A DNA stretch of 64,000 bases from Thermohalobaculum sp039513195 (GTDB lineage: Bacteria > Pseudomonadota > Alphaproteobacteria > Rhodobacterales > Rhodobacteraceae): the NCBI GenBank assembly GCA_039513195.1, contig JBCCRM010000013.1:1-64000 (forward strand), read 5' to 3'. Under the pieces are notes generated by a model. That model saw only the letters and a list, made by a program, of their open reading frames with translations, had not been told where the DNA came from and searched no databases. Below are positions 42,270 through 50,018 of this stretch, in pieces (the stretch's first letter is position 1; each line of letters starts with the position of its first letter). The position numbers were made by a program, and so were the translations under genes.

Positions 42270-42920
42270 CTACCCGTAAGACAACACGAGGCCGTGGATC
42301 AGCTGCGTCCAGCCGTCGAGCATCACGAACAGCAGCAGCTTAAACGGCAGGGAGATCGTCATCGGGGACACCATCATCATGCCCATGGCGAGCAGGATGT
42401 TCGAGACGATCAGGTCGATGGCTATGAAGGGCAGATAGATCATAAACCCAATCTCGAAGGCCGATGTAAGTTGGCTCACCGTGAAGGCCGGGATCAGGAT
42501 CAGGAGATTGTTGGCGTTGATCGCGTCGCGCATCTCCGTCGGCCAAAGCTGGCCAGCGGTCTGCATAAAAAAGGCCAGCTGCGTCTCCGAGGTGTGCTGA
42601 CGTAGGAAATCCCGAAACGGCTCGGCTGCCCCCGACAGACCGTCGAGGATTTCGGGCATCTCCGCGCTCTCGAGATCGATGACCGAGAAAGCCTCGAATC
42701 CCGCAGTGATTACCGGTGCCATGATGTAGAAGGTCAGCACCGCCGCCAGCCCATAGAGCACCATGTTGGGCGGAATCTGCTGCACGCCCAGCGCGTTCCG
42801 GATCAGCGACAGGACGATGACGATCTTAACGAAGCTGGTACCGAGAAAAATCACGAATGGCAGGACACCCACCAGGGCGACCAGCAGGATCAGCAGGATC
42901 GGATCCGGCAGGTTAGCCAT
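42270..42920 (-). CDS. sctR: Export gate protein SctR (YscR)
   Basis: 216 residues, the standard length, with conserved blocks LPFVIFLGTSFVKIVIVLSL, RNALGVQQIPPNMVLYGLA and VSPMTISLPFKLLLFVMLDG. Five copies build the entry pore in the inner membrane. The start overlaps the end of sctQ by 8 nt. Confidence 0.98.
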   Translation of the reverse strand: MANLPDPILLILLVALVGVLPFVIFLGTSFVKIVIVLSLIRNALGVQQIPPNMVLYGLAAVLTFYIMAPVITAGFEAFSVIDLESAEMPEILDGLSGAAEPFRDFLRQHTSETQLAFFMQTAGQLWPTEMRDAINANNLLILIPAFTVSQLTSAFEIGFMIYLPFIAIDLIVSNILLAMGMMMVSPMTISLPFKLLLFVMLDGWTQLIHGLVLSYG

Positions 42921-43941
42921 CGGCCCTTCCCGTCAGGCTAACAAGGCGGACACCCATCAGGTCGCCGATCTTGACGAGTTCGCCGGTGCCCAGCCGTTTG
43001 CCGGAGGCGTAGATCGCCACTTCCTGGTCGACCGATGCACCGTCGAGCGTCAGGGTCGATCCCGGCGCAATCTCGCGCAGATCAGCCACCCGCAACGTCG
43101 CGTGGCCGAGTACGAAGTCTAGCCGGACTTCGAGGTCCTCGATGGCGGTGGCGACGTCGGGGTCGATCTCGACATCGTCTGGTGCTGTGGGGTCCGCAGC
43201 CATGGCAAGATCTCCGATTGCCTCAATGATGATGGCGCCGCCCTCAAGCTGCCCGCGCCCCACAGGCCGGAACCCTGGGCCTGCCGCCAGGCCCACGCCC
43301 TCGTCCGGCCCAGCGCCCGCGAGCAGGACAACCGCCCCAAGCGCCAGCGCTTGGGCCTCGGACAGCGTCAGTCTGCGAGAACCGGCGAGCGCGTGGAGCC
43401 GGATCGGCACCTCCTCGGCGATCGTGGCCGAGGCGTCCGGCGGCAACCGATGCAGCGCTTCTGTCAGGCTATCCGTCGCAGTGTCGTCCATGGCAAGGAT
43501 CAAGCGGGTGGCGGTGGCGCTCTCTCCGGTCTCTTGCAGCGACAGGCGGATCAGGCCGGCGGGCACTGCCTCGACATAGGACGCGGCCCCAATCGGCATC
43601 CCGAACAGCGCTGTCAAGGACCGGCAAATGGGCGTGACAGCGATGTCGATCACCGCCGCCACAAGTTGGGGACTGAGGCTCTCGATGGGAGGCAGAGCGG
43701 TGTCGGGAGGGAGGCGATCCTCGATCCACCCCTCGGCCATTTCAAGCCATATGCGCCCCGGCTCGGTCGCCAGCGAAAAGCAGCGGCGCGGCTCTTCGAT
43801 CATCGCCTCCCGGTCGAGCGCGAGTGCAATGTCCCCGTCGCCGAGCTGCACATCCAAGACCGGTCGCCGGCTCGCCAACAGGTTGGCAAGTTCCAGCGGC
43901 AGCTCGCGCAACAGCGGTTCGGCAGCTGGGACGATCCTCAT
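42913..43941 (-). CDS. sctQ: Sorting-platform protein SctQ (YscQ)
   Basis: 342 residues. The N-terminal two thirds are divergent. The C-terminal SPOA domain is clear: LEVRLDFVLGHATLRVADLR, APGSTLTLDG, and IGDLMGVRLVSLTGR. SctQ forms the pods that recruit chaperone-substrate complexes. Many SctQ genes also make a separate C-terminal SPOA product from an internal start; I did not see a strong internal ribosome site. Its ATG shares one base with the sctP stop (TGATG). Confidence 0.93.
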   Translation of the reverse strand: MRIVPAAEPLLRELPLELANLLASRRPVLDVQLGDGDIALALDREAMIEEPRRCFSLATEPGRIWLEMAEGWIEDRLPPDTALPPIESLSPQLVAAVIDIAVTPICRSLTALFGMPIGAASYVEAVPAGLIRLSLQETGESATATRLILAMDDTATDSLTEALHRLPPDASATIAEEVPIRLHALAGSRRLTLSEAQALALGAVVLLAGAGPDEGVGLAAGPGFRPVGRGQLEGGAIIIEAIGDLAMAADPTAPDDVEIDPDVATAIEDLEVRLDFVLGHATLRVADLREIAPGSTLTLDGASVDQEVAIYASGKRLGTGELVKIGDLMGVRLVSLTGRADG

Positions 43942-45353
43942 CAGCGATCGTCCTCATCATAGATGTCCCAGGGATCGAGGGAGTTCTGGGATCGGCCGTT
44001 GTCGCTCGTCTGATCGCCGTCTCCGGTGACAACCGTTTCGACATGAACGGGCTCGCCGGTGACATCCTGCATATGCTGCGTCAACTCGTCGGCGAATTCG
44101 TCGATCTGGCGTGCAACATCCGCCGATCCGGCTTCGAATAAGATCGTGGTGCCGTTCGCGTCGTGCCGGACATAGATCTCGGCCCCGTCGAGCGTATCCG
44201 GCTTCAGGCGGATGCGGATCTCCTCGCCGACACCCGTCGGATGCGAGACGAGCAAACGCTCGGAGAGGCGGGAGATGACCTCCGCCGCCTCGGCACGCTC
44301 CGCCGCATCACTTGCCTCTGGGGGCGCGGTGGGTTTTCCGGCCGGTCCGATGCCTTGGTCTACCAGAGTGGTCGGCGCGCCCAAACCCTGTCCGGCCACG
44401 ACCGAAGCCACAACGGCCGCCTCATCATCCAGGGCGTCGGACTGCGGATCACTGTCAGAGACCCAGCCCTCACTCACGGGATCGTCGGCAGCATTATCGC
44501 AAGAACTGCCCGCAAGGTCAGTTTCAGGCAAGGTCCCCGGCTGTTCGCCCTGGCTCGGCGGCTGCGCAGAGGTCCCCTGGGGCTCTGCACCCGGGGCAAC
44601 CGACCCAGCGGCCGGAACGGTAAGCGCCGCAGCCGGTGGGCGGGTTTCGGCCGGCGACGCGTCCTGGTGCGACAGGCCACCGCCCATTGGCGTCTCCGAG
44701 GGCTCGTCAGCAAGTGCTGACGACGGCCCGGACTCTGCAGCATTGACCTCGGCCCCTGCGTCACTCCCTGGCGCGCCGGAAACCTGCGGCTGCGCGGACG
44801 CGGTCTGGGCACTTGCCGCGGGAGACGAAGGGTCTTGAGTGGATGCCGCTTTCGGCGTGGTCTGGCTGTAACCCGGCCCTCCCTCGGAAGGCTTAGGCGT
44901 ATCTGCCGCCTGCACGGCGCCCTGCCCTTCCTGCGCGCCGCCCGTTAGCGGGATGGAGTTGCGGGCGGTGCCAGCCGAAGCGGAAGGCTCGTTTGTTGCG
45001 GTCCTCCCGTCTGCAGCCTCGGTGTCTGGTCTGTCTTCGACCGTTGAGGAGAGGCTCTCATCCGCGACCGGTTCGGAGGACGTCACGGAGTTTGAGGCTT
45101 CAGTGGACTGCCGAGCCGTTTCCCCAAGTGGGACCTTCAGGCTTTTGGTGCCGGGCTCGCCGGATCCCTGACCGGGCAACGGCTCCGGCGCGGGGATGTC
45201 GTGCTCCTGGTCAAGCTCATCCAAGAAATCTTCGAACTGATGCTCCGTGCTGTCGTCCACCGACCCTTTCGGCAGAGGCGCCTCGGATTGCCCAGGGCCG
45301 ATCGGAGTATCGCCGGCAGCACCTACGCCATTCGGCTTCAGCGGGCCGCTCAT
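43941..45353 (-). CDS. sctP: Needle-length/substrate-switch protein SctP (YscP-like)
   Basis: 470 residues, Pro/Ser/Ala/Glu-rich and mostly unstructured over residues 1-360, as in molecular-ruler proteins. The C-terminal 110 residues look folded (RLSERLLVSHPTGVGEEIRI, LKPDTLDGAEIYV), consistent with the T3S4 domain that contacts SctU. Identity rests on position between sctO and sctQ and on this layout, since rulers vary greatly. It overlaps sctO by 4 nt. Confidence 0.88.
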   Translation of the reverse strand: MSGPLKPNGVGAAGDTPIGPGQSEAPLPKGSVDDSTEHQFEDFLDELDQEHDIPAPEPLPGQGSGEPGTKSLKVPLGETARQSTEASNSVTSSEPVADESLSSTVEDRPDTEAADGRTATNEPSASAGTARNSIPLTGGAQEGQGAVQAADTPKPSEGGPGYSQTTPKAASTQDPSSPAASAQTASAQPQVSGAPGSDAGAEVNAAESGPSSALADEPSETPMGGGLSHQDASPAETRPPAAALTVPAAGSVAPGAEPQGTSAQPPSQGEQPGTLPETDLAGSSCDNAADDPVSEGWVSDSDPQSDALDDEAAVVASVVAGQGLGAPTTLVDQGIGPAGKPTAPPEASDAAERAEAAEVISRLSERLLVSHPTGVGEEIRIRLKPDTLDGAEIYVRHDANGTTILFEAGSADVARQIDEFADELTQHMQDVTGEPVHVETVVTGDGDQTSDNGRSQNSLDPWDIYDEDDR

Positions 45354-45832
45354 GCCTCCCTCCCCGACCGAACGGCGAAAATGGCCTCGGAGATCTCCTC
45401 AATCTCCGCATCCTCGGCGACCACGGCTGCCTTTGCCGCCTCGACGCGCTCGTTCTCTACTAGCTGCTCGTATTTCTGGACGGCCTTGTCGGCTTGGTGG
45501 GATTGGGCCTCGGCGGCCTTGAGGGCTTTGGCGGCCTCCGCCGCGGCCCGTTCGGCCTTCTCGACTTCCTGGCGGTACGTCTCTTCGCGTTCGCGCAGCG
45601 CTGCGATTGCCCCCTTCATCTCGTCGATCTTCTCAAGCTTCACCGTTGTGCCCTTAATCCGTTCGAAGAGATTGACCTCCTCCGTCAGCCGGTAGGCGTG
45701 GTAGGCTTCGGCTTCTTTCTCGGCGGCGGTCACCGCCTCACGCCGGGCGAGCAGCTCGGACTTCGCGCGGCTGACGGCCGCGGCAGCACTTTGTTGCTTG
45801 AGCTTCTTGACGCCGAGGAGCTGAGCAAACAT
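45350..45832 (-). CDS. sctO: ATPase central stalk protein SctO (YscO)
   Basis: 160 residues, almost entirely a two-helix coiled coil (YHAYRLTEEVNLFERIK, LREREETYRQEVEKAERAA). SctO is the FliJ-like stalk inserted in the SctN hexamer. It is 11 nt after sctN and overlaps sctP, the invariant N-O-P order. Confidence 0.93.
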   Translation of the reverse strand: MFAQLLGVKKLKQQSAAAAVSRAKSELLARREAVTAAEKEAEAYHAYRLTEEVNLFERIKGTTVKLEKIDEMKGAIAALREREETYRQEVEKAERAAAEAAKALKAAEAQSHQADKAVQKYEQLVENERVEAAKAAVVAEDAEIEEISEAIFAVRSGREA

Positions 45833-45843
45833 GCGATTGGCCC

Positions 45844-47211
45844 TCAGATCGCTTGCAGCTTTGCGATGGCATCGTCGAAGCTCTCATTTTCGTCCAGACC
45901 TTGCTGCAAGTACTTCCGGATCGCTGGCATCTTCTCGATGGCATCGTCGGCTTCCCGGTCCGCGCCCTTTTGGTATTCGCCGATCTTGAGCAAAAGCTCG
46001 ACTTCGTAATATTTGGCCATTAGACGTCGCAAATTCTGTGCGGCCGCCTTGTGCGGCTGATCGACAATTGCGTTCATGACGCGGCTCACCGAAGCAAGGA
46101 CGTCGATTGCCGGATAGTGGTTCTCCGCTGCGAGCTTCCGGCTGAGGATGATGTGGCCGTCCAGGATGCCGCGTGTCTCGTCGGCCACCGGCTCGGTCAT
46201 GTCGTCGCCCTCGACGAGCACGGTGTAGAGCGCGGTGATGAAGCCCTTATCCGATTGGCCCACCCGCTCCATCAGCCGCGGCAGGTTCGCGAATACCGAT
46301 GGCGGGAAACCCCGCCGGGTCGGCGGCTCGCCAGCTGCGAGGCCGATCTCGCGCAGCGCACGGGCGAAGCGGGTGACGCTGTCCATCAGGAGGAGCACAC
46401 GCTTGCCCTGGTCGCGAAAGTACTCGGCGATGGAGGTCGCGACATAGCAAGCCTTGGCCCGCTCCAAAGACGGCCGGTCCGAAGTTGCGATCACCAGTAC
46501 GGCTTTCTTGGCGCCCTCGGGACCGAGATCATGTTCGAGGAACTCGCGCACCTCGCGACCGCGCTCACCGACCAGGCAGAGGACAGTGACATCGACATCG
46601 GCACCGCGCACCAGCATCGAGAGGAGGGTGGACTTGCCCCCGCCCGCGGCGGCGAAGATGCCCATCCTCTGGCCCTCGCCAACGGTCAGGATGCCGTCGA
46701 GGACGCGTAGGCCCATTGGCATCGGCTTTGCGATGATCCGGCGGGACATGGGATCGGGACTGTCACGGTAGACAGAGTAATAGGTCTCCACCTCGAGCGG
46801 TCCCTTGGCGCCCATGTCGAGCGGCTCGCCAAGCCCGTCCAGCACCCGACCGACGAGTTTTGGCCCAACGCCCACCATATGCGGTTTGCCGGTCGGCACG
46901 ACGATGGTGTGGGTCGAGACACCCTGCATCTCGCCCATCGGGGTCAGGAGGGCGACGCGACCGAGGAAGCCCACCACCTCGGCGCGGATTTCGAAGCCCG
47001 GGGCAGGTCCCTGCAGCAAACAGAGCTCACCGACTTGCGCGCCGGGCACCGCGGCCTCGATGATTGTGCCGGTGACTTTAGTGACTCGGCCGCGGATCCG
47101 GACGAGCTGCGCTTCCTGGACCGCGCTCTCGAGCTGGTCCGTTAGGAACCCCAGCCCGCCGCCAGGCCGCACCCCCGGTCCCTCAGCCCGCCCCGTGACG
47201 CTCTGAGACAT
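45844..47211 (-). CDS. sctN: T3SS ATPase SctN (YscN)
   Basis: 455 residues. Walker A is GIFAAAGGGKSTLL (Lys at about residue 193), Walker B is RVLLLMDSVTRFARALREIG, and the T3SS/F-type signature PTRRGFPPSVFANLPRLMER is present. It unfolds substrates and strips their chaperones at the base of the injectisome. The gene follows the STAS gene by 11 nt, so partner-switch and secretion genes share an operon. Confidence 0.98.
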   Translation of the reverse strand: MSQSVTGRAEGPGVRPGGGLGFLTDQLESAVQEAQLVRIRGRVTKVTGTIIEAAVPGAQVGELCLLQGPAPGFEIRAEVVGFLGRVALLTPMGEMQGVSTHTIVVPTGKPHMVGVGPKLVGRVLDGLGEPLDMGAKGPLEVETYYSVYRDSPDPMSRRIIAKPMPMGLRVLDGILTVGEGQRMGIFAAAGGGKSTLLSMLVRGADVDVTVLCLVGERGREVREFLEHDLGPEGAKKAVLVIATSDRPSLERAKACYVATSIAEYFRDQGKRVLLLMDSVTRFARALREIGLAAGEPPTRRGFPPSVFANLPRLMERVGQSDKGFITALYTVLVEGDDMTEPVADETRGILDGHIILSRKLAAENHYPAIDVLASVSRVMNAIVDQPHKAAAQNLRRLMAKYYEVELLLKIGEYQKGADREADDAIEKMPAIRKYLQQGLDENESFDDAIAKLQAI

Positions 47212-47222
47212 CGCGATCCGCC

Positions 47223-47555
47223 TCAGACATTCGCCGCGAGGGCGGCATCGACGTCCGGATGGATCTCCAGGATCTTGTCGAAGCCCGTCAGCCGGATAAC
47301 GTCATGGACGTCGGGGGTTAGCCCAGTCAGTGCGAAGCGCCGCCCTTGGGCGGAGCATTCCTTGAGCAGGATCAAAAGGGCACGCAACCCGGCGCTGGAG
47401 ACATAGTGAACCCCGCTTAGGTCCATTACCAGCGGACCCGAGCCATCGAGCATTGCCAGCACACGGTCCTGCATATCCGGCGAAGTGCTCGCATCCAGGC
47501 GCCCCTGGACCCGCACGATGTCGGAGCCTTCTCTGCGATCCTGCGTAAGCTTCAT
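47223..47555 (-). CDS. STAS-domain anti-anti-sigma protein (RsbV/BtrV-like)
   Basis: 110 residues. The STAS signature is MDLSGVHYVSSAGLRALL, with the phosphorylatable serine of the family in S53-S54-A-G. In partner switching, the unphosphorylated form binds the RsbW-like kinase (33960-34379), and a PP2C phosphatase (52111-54297) reactivates it. The ATG at 47555 gives the standard domain; a longer frame to 47744 crosses the promoter region and is rejected. It heads the sctN-U operon, with a perfect island motif 78 nt upstream. Confidence 0.92.
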   Translation of the reverse strand: MKLTQDRREGSDIVRVQGRLDASTSPDMQDRVLAMLDGSGPLVMDLSGVHYVSSAGLRALLILLKECSAQGRRFALTGLTPDVHDVIRLTGFDKILEIHPDVDAALAANV

Positions 47556-47633
47556 CAGGGCGCCTCCGTCCGGCCATTCGACTCCCGCCGTCCAACATAG
47601 GGGCCGGGTCCGACGGCCACGCGCACGAGTTCC

Positions 47634-47682
47634 GGACGAAGTTCGGACTGACCTGTACTGAGCCTCGGTCCGATTTTCGTCA
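47634..47682. promoter_or_regulatory. Divergent sctN/sctW control region with two island motifs
   Basis: The minus-strand copy reads GTCCGAACTTCGTCC (47648-47634), a perfect match to the consensus, 78 nt before the STAS gene. The plus-strand copy reads GTCCGATTTTCGTCA (47668-47682), 60 nt before sctW. Both have 11-bp half-site spacing and each faces its own operon. This is the clearest instance of the motif in the window. Confidence 0.75.
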
Positions 47683-47742
47683 GACGCTGACCGAGGCTCC
47701 TCACCAATATCGCTTTGAGGAGCAGACTGGAGCGCCACGCGC

Positions 47743-48903
47743 ATGTCCGACCTGACAACGAATGTTCATGGCCCCGGCCGCGCCGGCCTCGGACAGGCGG
47801 AGGCGCGCGGGACCAGCGAGGCACGGGGTGTCTTTCGCGGCGCAGAGACGCGGGTCGTCGACCAGGCCTCGCTGATCGAAAAGTCTATCGCGGACATGGC
47901 GGAAGAGATCACCTTTGCCGCGAGCGAGGAAACTGAGAAGGACGTCTCGGACCGGGAGGTCGAGGATGGTCGGAAATCCAACAGCCTCGAACATCTGCTG
48001 CGCCTGAAGGAAGTTCAGGAGACACTCAAGAGCCTCGGCGATCTCGACCAAAAACAGTTGATGAGGGCGCTGAAGCGGCTGCTAGAGCGGGCCGGGCAGC
48101 AAGGGGCCGATGCGGACGCATTCCGGCGCCAGGCGGGTGAGGCGTTCGAGGAACCGGCGCACCAATACGCAGCGCTGACCACGCTCGTCTCCGCCTTGAA
48201 GGCGCGGGGGGCGCCGCCCGAACAGATCGCACAGGCCGAGGCAGCGGTTAAAACGCTGATGGAGGAGAAAGGGCCCGGGATCCGCGCTGCCCTGAACATC
48301 GGCAAGGCGGCGCAAGGCTTCGCCCGATCCGATCTCGGCTCAGTTAAGGAGCTCCGCGACAGCTACCGCAGCCATGTCCACGACTATCAGTCCGCGTCTG
48401 CCGTCCTGGACGGCTTGGTGAAAGAGTACGGTGCCGAAAAGCTTGAGCAGGGGATCAGCTTCATGCTGAAGGCCCTCGGCGCGGATCTCGCCGCCGCGGG
48501 CGCATCAATCGACAAGACCCATTTGGGACTGGTTCTGTCTGACATGACGCGGCTCAAGACACTGACCACCGTGCTCGGCAATTGCGACATCCTGGCCAGG
48601 AGCGCGCGGAAGATGGGGGCCCGGCGGGACTACAGCGGCACGCGCCTCTTGCAGCAGATCGCACCACTGCAAGACGCGCCGCGCGTCCACAAGGACAACA
48701 TCACCAAGATCCCCGACCAGGCCGGGCTGAAGGAGATCGAGACGCAGATCCGTTTCCTGAGCGACCTGCGCGAGGTGGTCCGTCTAGTACCGCTCGAAAG
48801 CTACGCCAAACCGGAAAACCGCGACAGGCTCATCGATGCCTGCAGCGATGCGCTGATCGAAAAGGGCGATCTCGAAGAACAGCTTGAGGAGGATGAGGAG
48901 TGA
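47743..48903 (+). CDS. sctW: Gatekeeper SctW, a YopN-TyeA fusion
   Basis: 386 residues, about the sum of YopN (293) and TyeA (92). The N-terminal part has the HrpJ-like helical domain (LEHLLRLKEVQETLKSLGDL). The C-terminal 90 residues (HKDNITKIPDQAGLKEIETQ, FLSDLREVVRLVPLESY) match TyeA. It plugs the export channel until contact or calcium depletion and sets the translocator-before-effector order. MxiC, InvE and CopN are similarly fused. It is coupled to the SycN-like chaperone gene by overlap. Confidence 0.92.
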   Translation: MSDLTTNVHGPGRAGLGQAEARGTSEARGVFRGAETRVVDQASLIEKSIADMAEEITFAASEETEKDVSDREVEDGRKSNSLEHLLRLKEVQETLKSLGDLDQKQLMRALKRLLERAGQQGADADAFRRQAGEAFEEPAHQYAALTTLVSALKARGAPPEQIAQAEAAVKTLMEEKGPGIRAALNIGKAAQGFARSDLGSVKELRDSYRSHVHDYQSASAVLDGLVKEYGAEKLEQGISFMLKALGADLAAAGASIDKTHLGLVLSDMTRLKTLTTVLGNCDILARSARKMGARRDYSGTRLLQQIAPLQDAPRVHKDNITKIPDQAGLKEIETQIRFLSDLREVVRLVPLESYAKPENRDRLIDACSDALIEKGDLEEQLEEDEE

Positions 48904-49271
48904 CGTTGCTGGACAGCGCCTTGCCCTCGCTCGCCGAGCTTCTCGGTCTCGATCCGGGACCGCTGGCGGGCCAATCGCATATGGCCGTCGAGATCGACCG
49001 GGTCGGCCAGATACACGCTGAGCACCATGGGGAGCGCGTGCTGCTCTATCTGTCGCGGCCCATCGAGGCAGGCGCGGACCGCCTCTCGCTCTATCGCGAC
49101 GCGCTTCGGGCCGTGCATCCGGACAACGCCCTGCCCCGTCAGGTCCAATGCGCGCTGTCGGGAGAGACTCTCGTCTTGGTCGCGCAGCATGGGACCGGCG
49201 AGACAGACAGCCAGGATCTCGAGGCAAGCCTCGATCTCCTGATTGCTCTGCATGACGGTCTTTCGCGTTGA
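48900..49271 (+). CDS. SycN-like chaperone of the gatekeeper
   Basis: 123 residues, the size of SycN. Class I chaperone outline: helix LPSLAELLGLD, strands HMAVEIDRVGQIHAEH and ERVLLYLSRPI, helix, strand QVQCALSGETLVLVAQH and an end helix. The GTG start overlaps the sctW stop, and the gene precedes sctX, as in the yopN-tyeA-sycN-yscX order. It probably pairs with the YscB-like protein at 34627. Confidence 0.85.
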   Translation: MTLLDSALPSLAELLGLDPGPLAGQSHMAVEIDRVGQIHAEHHGERVLLYLSRPIEAGADRLSLYRDALRAVHPDNALPRQVQCALSGETLVLVAQHGTGETDSQDLEASLDLLIALHDGLSR

Positions 49272-49288
49272 AACTTTAGGAGCCGGTG

Positions 49289-49678
49289 ATGAAGGAAATT
49301 TCGCCCGCAACGCCGCTCGTCGGCCTGACCTCGATCCAGCGGACCGATGTCGGACGCGCGACGCAAGGAGCAGGTCCGGAGGAGCGCGCCGCGTTCGTCG
49401 GCAGCACGATCCGCCAGAATGTGCGTTCCCTCTACAGCGAGAAGACGGTGATGGACACTGCACTCGAACTGACCGTTCCCCACGGCGTAGACCCAGAACT
49501 GCTTCAGCCCGGCCCCTTCGCCGCAGCGTTCCTCGATGCCGCGGACAAAGTGCAGGCGGATCACGAGGACGCCGAGGAGCCGGATGGGCTGGCCAGCCGT
49601 GTGCAAGGGACACTGCTGCGCATTCGCAAGGCGACCGAGCACTGTTGGTCGAAGATCGCCGGGCTGTATCCGGCCTGA
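49289..49678 (+). CDS. sctX: SctX (YscX-like) early export substrate
   Basis: 129 residues (YscX is 122). The N-terminal region begins with a short hydrophobic stretch, the middle is variable, and the C-terminus is a helix (VQGTLLRIRKATEHCWSKIAGL). YscX is exported early and is specific to Ysc-family systems. Identification comes from its place between the SycN- and YscY-like genes and its size. ATG 49289 is preferred over the GTG at 49286 for its spacing to AGGAG. Confidence 0.8.
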   Translation: MKEISPATPLVGLTSIQRTDVGRATQGAGPEERAAFVGSTIRQNVRSLYSEKTVMDTALELTVPHGVDPELLQPGPFAAAFLDAADKVQADHEDAEEPDGLASRVQGTLLRIRKATEHCWSKIAGLYPA

Positions 49679-49685
49679 GGCGCGG

Positions 49686-50018
49686 ATGGCGGACGCATGG
49701 ACATCGACGGACAGCGCGGTGCTTCAAGTGCTGGCCAGTATCTTGGCTAGTCAGAACCGGCCCGACGAGGCCGCCGATCTCTTGGAGTATGTGATGGCAC
49801 GTGATCCGGGAAGTAGTGATGCCCGGCGGGCGGCGGCGGCGGCCTATCTATTGGCCGGGCGCTACTCGGAGACGCTCGACCTGATTGCGGCCGGAACACC
49901 CCCGGGACGGGGAGACCCGCTCTTGCTCGTCAAGGGTCAGGCGCTCTGGGAACTCGGCCTGACCGATGAAGCCAGCCTTGCTGTCGAAACCTATCTGGGA
50001 CAAGGCGCCGCGCCATGA
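49686..50018 (+). CDS. sctY: SctY (YscY-like) TPR chaperone of SctX
   Basis: 110 residues (YscY is 114) with TPR-like helices: VLQVLASILASQNRPDEAAD, RRAAAAAYLLAGRYSETLDL and VKGQALWELGLTDEASLAV. YscY binds YscX and links it to SctV. It is 7 nt after sctX and overlaps sctV (ATGA), in the conserved X-Y-V order. Confidence 0.88.
   Translation: MADAWTSTDSAVLQVLASILASQNRPDEAADLLEYVMARDPGSSDARRAAAAAYLLAGRYSETLDLIAAGTPPGRGDPLLLVKGQALWELGLTDEASLAVETYLGQGAAP

Noticed and set aside
40158..47211. Flagellar export genes (flhB, fliR, fliQ, fliP, fliN, fliI) instead of T3SS
   Set aside because: SctJ, SctD, SctX, SctY, secretin, tip, translocators and chaperones are present, while flagellar hook, ring and flagellin genes are absent.
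47634..47682. Motif as an ECF sigma -35/-10 promoter
   Set aside because: The two elements are near-identical and 11 bp apart, whereas an ECF promoter needs different elements about 16-17 bp apart. No sigma factor gene is in the window. Direct-repeat binding fits better, though this is not proven.
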